The notes under the pieces were generated by a model. The model had not been told where the DNA came from. It saw nothing but the letters and a program-made list of their open reading frames with translations, and did no database searches. A DNA stretch of 64,000 nucleotides from Hermatobates lingyangjiaoensis (Eukaryota > Arthropoda > Insecta > Hemiptera > Hermatobatidae), in NCBI GenBank assembly GCA_026182355.1, contig JAPFBL010000009.1:620001-684000 (forward strand), read 5' to 3'. A program made the translations under genes and the position numbers. Of this stretch, positions 23,195-34,377 are shown piece by piece; position 1 is the first letter of the stretch, and the number at the start of each line of letters is the position of its first letter.

Positions 23195-23265
23195 TAATAT
23201 TTCGACCTCGTCATCATCAGGGGAAGGAGAAGAAGAAGATGACTTCTGCTCGGCTGGTAAACAGC
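23195..23265 (-). repeat. Hammerhead-like terminal motif
   Basis: Minus strand: CTGATGATGACGAGGTCGAA, then ATATTAAAGTGAGTTG. CTGATGA and GAAA flank a minimal GAC-GAG-GTC stem-loop. The TCGAAATAT end is shared with motifs at 30.48, 33.86 and 46.82 kb and, with one change, 47.96 kb. Confidence 0.5.
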
Positions 23266-23269
23266 TGAG

Positions 23270-25255
23270 TTGCTGTTTAAATCGTTTCATTTTTTGTCCC
23301 AAGGGACCGTTTCATTTTTTATAAAGAAATATACTACATGCATCTTTCATACAATTTTTTTATGAAAAAAAAATATAATTTTTGAATTAGTTATAAAAGT
23401 ACCATTCATTTCATTTTTGTGAAACATGATGTTGTGAGTTTTTGGTAAATGTGAGAGGTGATGATGAAAATTGATAATACAAATAATTTAGTGATCAGTG
23501 TTTATGGCCATTTGTGGTTCTACTAAAAAAAGTTAGGAAACGTTTGATATAACTGTTTTGATACAATATTTAGTCCCCTCCTGTCCCCGAAGAGAAGCAC
23601 TGAATTCATTTTGTGTGTGTGTGTGTGAGCGTGTGCGTGTGTTTGTACAGAAGTGAGTAAGATATATATATTCGTATAAAGCATTATCTTTCAATATAAT
23701 TGTTATCTGAATGCCTTGTGAATAATGTATTTTTCAACAAGCTGTCAGAACTGACTCCAATATTAAGTGAATTGAAATAAACACATTTTTTTTTATAAAT
23801 GTTTGAGAGCGGCGGAGATAAGACAGCTCTAATGCTTCCTGATATCTTATCGGGGTATCACAGATGCGCAGCGTTTGTCAGACAGTTTTTATCAGAATGT
23901 CTGCTACAGTAGCTACTTAGGAAAATTATGTATATATATTTGTTTTTACTGGTAGTTGAGGACATATTTTCTTTTATTCTGTTTTAAACAAGATAGCAAT
24001 ATTGTTTGCTACCTATCACAGGAGATGACGGATTTATATAGTAATTATTTTTATTCTAAAAATAACTTTTAATTGAACTAAACTACTCCATAACACACAT
24101 TTATCATATGGTTAGAAAACTTTACATGCAAAGATTAATACGTTTAACTAGAAATAGAGAAATATCTATTGCATGTTGCATAACAGAGGTGCATAAAAGA
24201 CTTGATAAAACTATTGTTTTGTAACAACCTGTCTTCTCTGAGAATGCAGATTGCCAGTACATAGTCTTGCTCAAATACACGTCATTTTCCATGGTAAAAA
24301 TAACGGTGGAGATTTTATTCGACAAATATTTGAGCTCAACATATAAATTTCTTCTTTTTTTTTTTACTGCTACAAGTACTCCTACAGGAATCTTGTAAAA
24401 ATAAATGTCCAGATTTGGTCAAACGCATGCTTTGAGCATATCATACTCGAGTTTTGATATTGAATCTACTAGAAGTACTGGTGTAGTAATCATGAAAAAC
24501 TCTGCTGTTTGTGCATGTTTATGATTATAAACTGCAATATATCAGAGTATCACAGACGAAAACTTTTTACGATGAAAATGTTTTACACTCAATTTTTGTT
24601 GTAATAATATTACCTACAACCACTATAAAACTAGCAGTAGCATAATTTTAACATTTTAATTGTTTTACTCATTTAGTTTTGCAGCCATTCATTAATGGTA
24701 AAGGTAAAATCAAACTCATGGACTCAAAATAGCTGCTACTTTTTTTCAGGGCTATATCAATTTGTCAAACTGCAACTAAAATGTAAGGATTGTTATAGCA
24801 CAACCTTACATTTCCTTAATTTATAGTTTAAATTATTGCTTTTAATAATTTAAAAGTAATATTCCACTTTCCAGTATTCAAAACTACTGAAAATTTTACC
24901 ATAAAATCATATCTCAATATATAAGATATGTATTGTTTTTGAACCAGAAAAGCGGGTTGTACTTGCTGTATCTTTGATATAGAGGATGTTGCAATCCTTA
25001 CTCCATGTTTCAATATAACTAAAAACTAATATGAAAAGTTTACTCGCCAAGAGCTTTGTGTCCTTTAAACAATATAAAGATAGATCATAAGTTAAAATTA
25101 TGGAGAATTTACCTTTTACCGTTAAACCCCTAAAAATATAAAAAAAAATTATTGTCAGTAAAATATTTCACAAACAAATCAAAAAATTATCATGTGTCAT
25201 TTTTTTAATATTAATTGTAAACTTGAAATGGTCCATAAACATGCATATGTATACC
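23270..25255. other. Unassigned stretch
   Basis: A (GT)n run lies at 23612-23643. A GC-richer segment at 23805-23915 contains GATAAGA/TCTTATC and CAGACA/TGTCTG small stems. Nothing coding was recognised. Confidence 0.35.
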
Positions 25256-25257
25256 GT

Positions 25258-25385
25258 GATATATAAAAGATTTCACGAAAAATGTATGAAATAAAAATCA
25301 ACGTATCAACTACAGCAAGAAAATCAGAAATGTGACTAAGATCTTTCAACCGAAACAAATGGTCTTCGTCAGAGTTTCGCGTAAC
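25258..25385 (-). repeat. PLE-type terminal repeat, family B
   Basis: Blocks AAAGATTTCACG, GACTAAGATCTTTCAACCG and GGTCTTCGTCAGAG match the 19.53-kb palindrome arm. On the minus strand: CTGACGA, AG, ACC-loop-GGT, T, GAAAG. Confidence 0.6.
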
Positions 25386-25389
25386 TGTA

Positions 25390-26385
25390 TATGTATCAAA
25401 CTATAATTATATTACTGTACAAATTACAACTTTATAATAGTACATATGTATATTTATTTTGTATTTTTTTATCCAAATTAGTACGATATAATGAAGAAGG
25501 TTGTAACACCTGGTTCGAAAGATAAATGCAACACACATGTAGGTCGACATTTTTACATTCAAGTCATACATGATTTAATCATTTGAAGTATATTCTTGTT
25601 TTTTGATTTAAAAGTAACTTATTAGAAGTACTATAAGGTTTTAAAAAAAAAATTAAATTTTAGAGAATCTATTTGATTTGACTTTAGGAGAAAATTCTCC
25701 AAGTTAATGTAAGGAAATCTAGCAATAGGAGAGGTAGGAATTATTTCAAGTGGAGTTTCACGTTTTAGGACTATATTGTCTTTGCTATAAGTAAAACAAT
25801 ATTGACTTCGTTTTTCAATATATACTACTTTTATATGATATGATAGATATGATAAATATAAATATTACAGAGGTACTACTTTAGAGGAAAAAAAATTTCT
25901 GAATTCATAAAATGTAATATCCTTTTCCGTTGGCACAATTCTGCAAAAAAAATATACTAGCTCAGACTCCTATAAAGTCCTATTTATGGTTTTAATTAAG
26001 AACAATCTTTTAATCCGTATGACAAGTAACCTCCCAACAAGCTTTCAGATTCAATGATAAGCCAACAATTTTAAATTTTTAAGCTACACCAGCTGTTTTT
26101 TTTTTAATAAAAAAAATCTAAAACCTATTTTTAGTTAATTGTACTATATGATCTATAACAACTGCAAATTTTTAACTTGATAGAGTTATTAGTTAAGTGA
26201 AAAAAATTGTTTTTTAAATATATAATGTGAAATAAAGTGAATTGCTTTTGCAGTAATATTTCTCAAAAACTGTGCACAATACCTAAATAATGGTGAATAC
26301 TTTGGGGTATAGTATCAATATTATTCATCAAATCATATTGAGATTTGTGTTGAGTCTAAACACTTTTAGATACACCCCCACTCAA
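25390..26385. other. AT-rich stretch, nothing recognised
   Basis: No coding or repeat motif confirmed. Confidence 0.4.
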
Positions 26386-26388
26386 TCA

Positions 26389-26389
26389 C

Positions 26390-26463
<74 letters not shown>
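26389..26463. repeat. (CT)n-(CA)n compound microsatellite
   Basis: About 45 bp of CT followed directly by about 30 bp of CA. Confidence 0.95.
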
Positions 26464-26465
<2 letters not shown>

Positions 26466-26474
26466 TCATAATCT

Positions 26475-26640
26475 ATATACATAAAAGTATCGTCCGTCAA
26501 GTAGAAACAAAATAAAAGTTTGTCAGGACTCGGTCAGTTCTTCAGGTTCAAATTAAACTCTCATTACCAACGTTTCGGTTTTTATTTAAAACCTTGTCCA
26601 TAGGCAGAAGTAGAAAATTATGAAACAGGAAAACTAAGTA
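26475..26640 (-). repeat. PLE-type terminal repeat, family C
   Basis: Plus-strand order: ATCGTCCGTCAAGTAGAAAC, GTCAGGACTCGGTCAGTTC, TTCAGGTTCAAATTAAACTC, CCAACGTTTCGG, TTTTTATTTAAAACC, CATAGGCAGAAG. On the minus strand the ends read GGTTTTAAATAAAAACC-GAAACGTTGG: a GGTTTT/AAAACC stem followed by GAAACGTTGG. Members also lie at 19.31, 46.5 and 47.1 kb. Confidence 0.6.
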
Positions 26641-26649
26641 TTAGATTAG

Positions 26650-27240
26650 AGATTATTACCTCTCCATCAATCGTCAGTAATTCATAATACTGGTGGCCTG
26701 GCGTAAAAGATCCCAGTTACGTTTCATTCACGTAAGATAGAAAACGTATATTGTTCTTCTAGAAAATCCCAACAGCATATTTTTATAGTGGCTCTATGCC
26801 CATCAGTGTCTTAAACATGTTCTTACGATTCCAAATGTTAGTCCAGGTCTAATTAGGAAGCATCAAATACATAATTTATAACTGAATGAATGAGTGAGTT
26901 AATTTAATAAATGAAAATTCAGCCCTGGGGAAATCTATTCAGATAGACAAAACTTTGGTGCCAGGCGTCCAGATTAATTAGAGGCGTCCAACCACAATAG
27001 AGAAAAAAAAGAATTTTCTATAATATATGTGGTTGCTTAGGATACTATTAATTCTAATAATTTACACAGTTTTTTTTTTACTTTTTCTATAGAAATTATA
27101 TGAGTCTCTACTACTTTATCAATAATTACAAGAAACTTGATGAAACAAAGGACGTTGTTAAAGACGGTTTAGTGAAGGGTGCTGGTGGGACCTTAGGTGG
27201 AGAGGGAAGTGTGAGAACCGTTGCAAGGCGGCGGGTTCCC
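26650..27240. other. Unassigned stretch
   Basis: Composition shifts from AT-rich to GC-richer near 27170 as the satellite begins. No gene recognised. Confidence 0.35.
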
Positions 27241-27249
27241 ACAGAGTCT

Positions 27250-27890
27250 ACCTGGCCTGTGACCTTGAGTCTCCTTGTGCCATAGTGGTCCAGCCTCTCT
27301 GCACCATCTCAACACCACTCGAGCTGGCTAGTCTGCCAAGCCAATACCATTGACCAGGGCTTTAACGCCGTGATGTCCAGCCACTTTGCACCACCTCAGC
27401 CTACTCAACCTTCTTAGTTGTGTAAGACATCTAGCTAAGGAAAACACACCGTCTAGGTTTAAATGCCTTGATGTCTAGCCTCTATGTACCATCTCAACAC
27501 CACTCGAGCTGGCTAGTCTGCCAAGCCAATACCATTGACCAGGGCTTTAACGCCGTGATGTCCAGCCACTTTGCACCACCTCAGCCTACTCAACCTTCTT
27601 AGTTGTGTAAGACATCTAGCTAAGGAAAACACACCGTCTAGGTTTAAATGCCTTGATGTCTAGCCTCTATGTACCATCTCAACACCACTCGAGCTGGCTA
27701 GTCTGTCAAGCCAATACCATTGACCAGGCTTTAACGCCGTGATGTCCAGCCACTTTGCACCACCTCAACCTACTCAACCTTCTTAGTTGTGTAAGACATC
27801 TAGCTAAGGAAAACACACCGTCTAGGTTTAAATGCCTTGATGTCTAGCCTCTATGTACCATCTCAACACCACTCAACCTTGTTAGTTTGC
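27250..27890. repeat. 185-bp tandem satellite (about 3.3 units), GC-richer
   Basis: The marker ACCATCTCAACACCACTC starts at 27303, 27488, 27673 and 27857, giving periods of 185, 185 and 184 bp. The last unit has lost one G in CCAGGGCT. Units are almost identical. Each is itself a diverged dimer of ~92-bp halves: compare GCACCATCTCAACACCACTC...GATGTCCAGCC with GCACCACCTCAGCCTACTC...GATGTCTAGCC. A diverged half unit precedes the array (from about 27252). No reading frame is conserved. Confidence 0.9.
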
Positions 27891-27894
27891 TTAA

Positions 27895-28865
27895 GAAATT
27901 TCGTGTTTCTTTCTGTTTTTAAACTTTAATGTTACATTAAGATATTGTATATAAACAAAATATATTTATAGTTTCGAAATATAAAGCACAGTAAAAATAT
28001 AAAGTTGGTTGATACCTTTCATCCAGTAAGAAACGTCATCAGTGTCACAAAAAGTGTTGCTCTGACGTGTGCCATTACTGTTTAATGATCTTAGGATCAT
28101 TTTAGAATTTTTATTTCGTAGTTTGTAGATGGATATTTTACAAAGTTATATATTATATCCAAGTAGTAGAATACATTTATATGCAAGTTGATAAACGGAA
28201 GAAATTTACTGGAATGATTGTTTTAAATAAACATATTCACTTGCATGGCTAATACAATACTTTAGATATAGCCTGGGTCATCACATCATAGAAAAAAACT
28301 AGACAAAAACATAAAATTAATGCAAAGACATTGGTTTAAATAGATAACAGAAAGGGATGATAAAATGGAAGTTGTAAAACTAAAATGCAAAGAGTTTATC
28401 TAGTTTTATAGCTTTTCTAAATCCTGGAGGTCATACATTTAAACCCTTATCAGGATTTAAAGCATTAAAGTACAAATTTTCTGCAACCGTTTTAGGTAGA
28501 ATAAAGTTTTACTATTTCATTTTTAAATTTCCATTACTGATGTTTGATAATTTTACTTGGAAAGTATAAATCTCAATGGAAATGACATAAGCTGTTCCAA
28601 AATGAAATTTCAGAAACACTTATTCTTTAACAGATTGCAGCTTCTTTGAAACGGACTAATGGGAGTGAGGAAGGGGCATGTTAAAAAGGAAAGGTGTTTA
28701 AACCAATAAATTTCCTTTTATACTATGGTTGATAAACCAAAATCAATTCATAGCAAAAGTTTATTCCATCAAGTAAAAATATATAAGCAAATAATTGATC
28801 TTATTTTAGTTTTTGCAGATGATGGAAGTAAAACGTTTTTTTTTTGTCTGCAGATTGCATCTTCA
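27895..28865. other. AT-rich stretch, nothing recognised
   Basis: No motif recognised. Confidence 0.4.
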
Positions 28866-28869
28866 GACA

Positions 28870-29155
28870 CTACCGATGTGGCAGAATGCCGTTGATAGAG
28901 CACATAGACTAAAGAATGGTCCTTGTATTACCGCACAATGAACATTCTATATTGGGAGCCCAACGTTTTGCCTAACACAAGTCTATTTAGAGTACGGTTC
29001 TTCAAGGAGTACCTCACATTCTATAGGACTAATGGTTTAATGTCCTCTCCTAGGGACGACCTGCTCAGATTTTTGTTTACTTCCAGGAGTATGGAACCCC
29101 TGATCAATTATTATAGAATACCACATAAGCAGTTGGACCACCCTGGCTCTTTTCA
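28870..29155 (-). repeat. tRNA-derived SINE, copy 5
   Basis: Plus-strand landmarks of the inverted SINE: CCTTGTATTACCGCACAATG, TTTTGCCTAACACAAGTCTA, GGTTTAATGTCCTCTCC, GACGACCTGCTCAGA and the head end GGACCACCCTGGCTC. Both ends are mutated. The 80-codon frame across it is a by-product of the repeat. Confidence 0.75.
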
Positions 29156-29444
29156 CAATATTTAAATTGTTAAATAATAGTTAAATCATTAATGGTTAAT
29201 GACTTATTTTCGATGAATCTTTTTTGAAAAAAAATAATAAAATTTCAAAAGCAAATCAAATTTAAAGAAGATGTTTTCCTAACATTCATTCTGAAAGAAT
29301 TCACTTAATGTATATTCACTTTGAATATCTTTTGGGATAGTAATTTGAACTGTTTCAGTAAAAGTAGCTTCCCTGCTAGAACCTGCCTCCATTTATATTA
29401 TAAAAATAGTTGTAGTAGACGTTGAGGAATTGTGTTACTGGTAC

Positions 29445-29660
29445 GGAGTGAAGGTTTGTGCTGAGAAGTGATTTGGACGGATGGGTGGCGAAGACAAGAG
29501 GCTGCAGGCGGAAAGGGAATGTTGAGCGAGAGTGGCCTCCTAACGGGTCGTCTAACGGTGCAGCTGCAGAGTGAATCCTTGCAGGCCACTGCATCGCGGC
29601 CCCCGCCGTCGCTGCACTCTTTACAATCAACACAGCGCCTGTCAGCTTACTTGTATACAA
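29445..29660. other. GC-rich island, unassigned
   Basis: About 200 bp with several CpG and GCAGCTGCAG / CGCGGCCCCCGCCGTCGC-type sequence in an otherwise AT-rich region. Open frames exist on both strands (29468-29701 plus; 29376-29660 minus), but none resembles a known domain. Candidate unique sequence such as a first exon or promoter region. Confidence 0.3.
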
Positions 29661-29709
29661 ACAAGTCTTTTGAAAATCAAAGGGAGCTTGACACGGTCTG
29701 AGACTGTAA

Positions 29710-30450
29710 CACTATCACAGTTCTAATAAAACGAAACTCAATCTTATTAATCCCCTATGGTACATATATAATTGCATATAAATACCCATATACATATGTA
29801 ATACATTCAAATAATATTTACTTAATATTTTTGTGGTAACACTATCTTTTCATATTCATAGCAAATGGAAGGTTTTTTATGTACATTTTTTATAAAATGC
29901 AAGATTGATAGTAAGATCTAATTCTTTTCATCATCATCAATGCTAAATATATAAACAACCTTGCAGTCGCTTTTTATTTTAGTAAATAAAAAAATTAATA
30001 AAAGATTAGTTTTATTAACATTTTATTAAACATAATAACAATAGACGACTAATAAAGTAATCTTACCTGAAAACTGTAGAATTATTGAAAAATAGCTTTG
30101 TGCGTCTTAATAACTGTTTGTTATATTATATAACAATATATAACATTGTATATATAATTTATATATACAAAAACTATATCCTACTATTAATATTGAACTT
30201 TATCAACAATGGGCATGTAAACATTGCATTGTTTTATGTACCTAAGAAGACAGTAATACTGTTAAACAAGATATTATTTAAATTTTTGTGAACAAAATCT
30301 ATTAGAAAATTGTCTAATAGACGGCTTCTAATCTTCTATTCATATCGATCAAGGGTCCTAAACAAATTTAAATATATTTTTGTCGAATATTTAAAAGGAT
30401 TCAACTACCATAATTGAACTATTGTCAAATAACATTACATAGAGAAAAAT
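29710..30450. other. AT-rich stretch, nothing recognised
   Basis: No motif recognised. Confidence 0.4.
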
Positions 30451-30454
30451 ACAG

Positions 30455-30625
30455 AGGAAAACAGAAGAATGGACTACTATATTTCGACATCACTCGTCAC
30501 AGGGAGGGTTAAGTAAGCCATACGAAAGCCAAGCCAAGGCTGTCATCGCCGTCTCAGAAGTATTGACAGAGTGTGTAATAACTACGTAGCAGTGTTACCT
30601 CTTTGTGAAGGGAGTAAAGACGAGG
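30455..30625 (-). repeat. Hammerhead-like terminal motif with unassigned body
   Basis: Minus strand: CTGTGACGAGTGATGTCGAA followed by ATATAGTAG, a variant CTGNGACGA ... TCGAAATAT motif. The adjacent 100 bp (30510-30620) are GC-richer and may be the element's body. Confidence 0.35.
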
Positions 30626-30629
30626 AACA

Positions 30630-31440
30630 ATTATAAATTATAAAAAAAGAGAGTATGAAATAAAAAAACAGATAAAACAGTATAAAATTAACAAATAAAA
30701 TATATACATGTGAAAACAACTAATTGTTATTCTAGCTCCAACTGATATGTGCCTGTTGAGAAGACTTCAACGTGACCATTTTTAAGAATATATAGACAGA
30801 GTCATTAAAGCTAAGTCTGTCAGAGTTTGCATGGATGGCAATAGAAAAATTTCTATATAGCGTCTAGTTTAGATGCTACTACGAAAACGTTATTCAGGAA
30901 TACAGTGAAAGTGGCTATTTGACATGAAGCAAGTCTCTGCATATTATAGTTATGTTTTTAACAATATTTTCTTCTTACTACTAACACTACTAATACCACC
31001 AACTACTACTACTACTACGAACATTTACATATAAAATGCATATATATTATAATATTAATATATCAAATTCACAATATTACAGAATTACAGAATATTATTA
31101 TACAGAAAGTTCACAATAAACATACATAACAATAAAACAGCCCAAAATCAATGGCAAAATGAACATCTAAAGTATTTTGAGGTACCTAGTTGTAAAAAAG
31201 CTGAATGGAAGGGAAGAAAACAATGAGTAGAAAACATGTAAAAAAGAACCGGTAAAGGGTGAAGACGAGAAGGAATGGAGGAGCTCATTGAATTGTGTGG
31301 AAATCTACTGGACCATTAGACGAGGGCAGTCTGAGAGGCTGTCTAAGGCAGCTGGTGCTGTAGACTATCTTAGAAGAAATCAATTCATCTAATTTAAGCA
31401 AACCAGGACTAATATTATTATAAACATTCATGCAAATAAT
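30630..31440. other. Unassigned stretch
   Basis: Contains a short (CTA)n run near 31000-31017. Nothing else recognised. Confidence 0.35.
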
Positions 31441-31444
31441 AAAG

Positions 31445-31505
31445 AATATCGGGTGGCCTGCACTCAGCTTTATTATAAGTAAACAGTGACAAATTCGTTG
31501 GAAAC
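31445..31505. repeat. Repeat end, second copy of the 1.54-kb block
   Basis: GGGTGGCCTGCACTCAGC and TTATTATAAGTAAACAGTG align with 1540-1600. Confidence 0.4.
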
Positions 31506-31848
31506 CAATTGAGTTATGATTTCATTTTAATGTAGCTGTAGTGTAGAAATAATATCAAACTCATATATAATCAATAATGTACCATCTATTTAATGTGTAA
31601 TGTGTATTACCGGAGATGAGGTAATAAAATAGAAGCCGTGCTATCATAAACAATGAAAAAGTTCCTTTCTCTTGCTTCAATATCATCCAAAAATATATGG
31701 CTCGTTCTACGCCATTTTATTTGGACTTTTTGTTTCGTATTTGTGTTTTATTTAAATTGATTTCATATACTGTCTAAAAACACAGTTTGGATATTTCAAG
31801 CTAATAACAGAGTATATTGGCTTTGTTTCTCAAAAGTTACTTCAAACC

Positions 31849-33100
31849 CTAAATCATCATTTTATGAGCTTTAGTTACAAAAACAACTCCATACAGTAAT
31901 AATTTAACACAATATGAAACAATTTTTATTGGCTCTAAATATCTGTTTACAAATTTTTTTATTAATAATATCAGAACAATATCCGCAAATATAGAGAAAG
32001 GCAGGGCCAAATTCGGGTCAGTAAATTTTCTTTCCAAAAATTTAGTCAAACTATAAACAGAGACACAAATGAAAAATGACTTAAGAATAAAAATTATTAG
32101 CAATTTTTTATTAAAGTTTTTTTAAGTTAGTTAATTTTAAATGTATTAATTGTTAAGATGCTTATTATTTTTACCGTTTAACAGCAATTATGAGAGTAAT
32201 AATATGAACCTCTCCACTTAAAAGATTGTACCTAAAAGAGCCAATATATCTTGTGATGGAAAAAAATTATTTATGGGTCTCAATAAAATCAACATATAAG
32301 GAAGCGATAAAGATTTAGATAAGCTGGTATAAATTCATTATAAATTTTTTAACCTGATTTCAACATTTTATTAAAAGAATTATTAATTCTCTCTAAAGGG
32401 TTGCTTTTGAGAGGTTCATAGACCTATTATCATTGCGCACTTCTTCTATTCGATTTATGTAATCAATTTATTTAACGATAGATCTAGATTTATCAGCCTT
32501 GGTAAATTTAATAATAGGGTCATAATTCAATTTTATAAAGCCTAAAAATAAATCTTCTGGGACAATTAAGATAAATTTATCTGAAACCATAAACAATCCC
32601 TTTACAAATACATACTAAAGTGTCATCAATTTCCTACTTTTGAAATCACAAAAAACAAAATCAACAAAATTAAGTTTCTTATCAACAGGAACTTAGCTCG
32701 AACCGTATCAAAAAGCGGCCTTATCATTCTTATGAGGGACTTTATCAAAGAGAGATTCAGAATCATATTTTGAATAACTTAATCCAATCTCCTTCTTTTA
32801 AGAAATTATTAAAGGAATTCCTTTGATCAGGATTTCCTTTGATCGTTATTTGATTAAAATTAGTACCCACAATTATACTATTTTCTTGCTGCTTCTTTCA
32901 ACTTTTGACAATGTACGTCAAAAGATTACTATGAATTTACTTAGGTCAAACGGATTAAATAAATTCACGGAAGGAAAACACATAGAACAAACAAAATGAA
33001 AAAAATCTGACTAAGAGGATAGCCAGGTAGAGGATATTTTCGTCTTATTATATATAATAAAAATTATCATTTTTTAATTGAAGATTTCCCTCCGAGGAAA
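31849..33100 (-). pseudogene. Penelope-like element reverse transcriptase (decayed)
   Basis: Minus-strand translation around 32585-32390 reads GFIKLNYDPIIKFTKADKSR then SIVK, a stop, and DYINRIEEVRNDNRSMNLSK. This aligns by eye with the conserved N-terminal Penelope-type block (..I.KADKG..VVI.....Y..K..E.L.D...Y). About 100 bp further downstream (about 32290-32220) LYVDFIETHK, a stop, then FFSITRYIGSF matches the YGLPK.HK...P.RPI.S block, here mutated. A later open frame at 31849-32103 could belong to the same protein, but I see no catalytic DD there. The limits 31849 and 33100 are approximate; the 32220-32590 core is the supported part. PLEs encode a telomerase-related reverse transcriptase, usually with a GIY-YIG endonuclease; none is visible here. 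Confidence 0.55.
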
Positions 33101-33220
33101 CAAACATGAATCTCTTCTAATGCCTTGACAGAGACAGTGTTAAAATCAGAAGATGCTTAAGAATTCGCTTATGGAGATAGTAATTAAGTGAGTTTTGAAG
33201 ATGTCTTCTCAGCGTTTTCT

Positions 33221-33418
33221 CTATGTCATTTTGTTTTCTATACATGGGTATTTATTGGTATGAGTATGCAGTAAATCTTTCCTCAAGCAAATAGTATTAA
33301 AGTTTGCAGCAGCTTCTACATTGACTACCTTTTGCTGGTTGCCTTCAATTTCAGTAGTTCTTTCCGCTGGGTTGGCTATAATATCCATGTTATCTTGGCC
33401 AGAGACATTCACTGTCAC
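33221..33418 (-). other. Short open frame, unassigned
   Basis: About 65 codons including ANPAERTTEIEGNQQKVVNV. Composition looks protein-like and polar, but no family is recognised and no splice signals were confirmed. Could be decayed element sequence upstream of the PLE relic or an exon fragment. Confidence 0.2.
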
Positions 33419-33639
33419 AACACATTATACTGTAATCCAAAGGTGGGGGTCGATTATATCAAACTGGATTACCTAATAATCTATATATTTCACCATTGGA
33501 ACTAAATTTATTTATAGAATTCAAAATTTAGTTAAAGTTGTTAAATATATAGTTTTTTAAGTAATTCTAGTTTGTAATACTGGGGTAAAACAATAATACA
33601 AAGTCTCTTCACAAGAAAAGTCGTTTTATTAAATCTACG

Positions 33640-33720
33640 TGTGATGAATAAAAAATGTACTCTTCACACGTCACACATTCACACGAAGTTTTCATACACT
33701 TCGTGTTCATCATCAGGTAA
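33640..33720 (-). repeat. Hammerhead-like terminal motif
   Basis: Minus strand: CTGATGA, TGA, ACAC-GAA-GTGT, AT, GAAAAC. Both core boxes and a 4-bp stem are kept. Confidence 0.5.
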
Positions 33721-33839
33721 ACTTCCAACGGAAGCAGTACAACCGTCAAACTGGGACTCAATTTTTGCAAATTTGATGAAAAATATAATAGTATTTGTGT
33801 ATATATATAAACTAGAATCACAAAAAAGAACACACAGAA

Positions 33840-33905
33840 TGAAACAGATAACTCACTACTATATTTCGATGGCCTCGTTTTCAGGTACATAGAAGTGAAT
33901 CAGGT
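33840..33905 (-). repeat. Hammerhead-like terminal motif (degraded)
   Basis: Minus strand: CTGAAAACGAGGCCATCGAA then ATATAGTAGTGAG. The first box is mutated; the TCGAAATATAGTAG end matches 30.48 kb. Confidence 0.4.
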
Positions 33906-33925
33906 TGTGTAACTGTTTCATTTAA

Positions 33926-33958
33926 TTGATTATATATATATATATATATATATATATT
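33926..33958. repeat. (TA)n microsatellite
   Basis: Pure TA array next to the family D foldback. Confidence 0.95.
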
Positions 33959-34006
33959 GGTACACTATAAAATTGGAAAAAACATACAAACTGGACAGAA
34001 TACGGT

Positions 34007-34178
34007 TTCAAAATCCGAGATGAGTATCATACAGAGTAAGGAAACACACTTACAAACACAAATTTTCGGGTAATCCGTCTCCCTCTCTCTTTTCTCCTGA
34101 AGACAAATTGCCCGAAAATTTGAGTTTGTTACTGTGTTTCCTTGCTCTGTGTGTTACACTTCTACGATTTTAAACTCG
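34007..34178. repeat. Inverted-repeat foldback, terminal-repeat family D
   Basis: Arms 34007-34080 and 34101-34178 are imperfect reverse complements. Central blocks are AATTTTCGGGTAATCCGTCT (left) and AGACAAATTGCCCGAAAATT (right). The right arm is preceded by CTCCTGA, giving CTGAAGA ... CCCGAAAATT. A second family member is at 57.24-57.39 kb. Confidence 0.65.
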
Positions 34179-34377
34179 TATATATATAAATTTGTCCACG
34201 ATTTATAACATGTTATTGTCGCTACTGAACTGTCTGAATTTAGCATATCTAATAGTGAATCATGAACATCTAATTATCTTTTACATTCTAACTCTAAATT
34301 TTAATATCTAAATATCATTTATATTCTGAATCCAAATTCTAGGATCTTAATATAATTTATATTCTGGTTATCTAAAT

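Noticed and set aside
27250..27890. CRISPR-like array
   Set aside because: Units are contiguous 185-bp tandem copies without unique spacers, in a eukaryotic context.
33609..33890. Overlapping 93- and 83-codon frames on both strands
   Set aside because: They cross two hammerhead-like terminal motifs in AT-rich DNA; no domain recognised.
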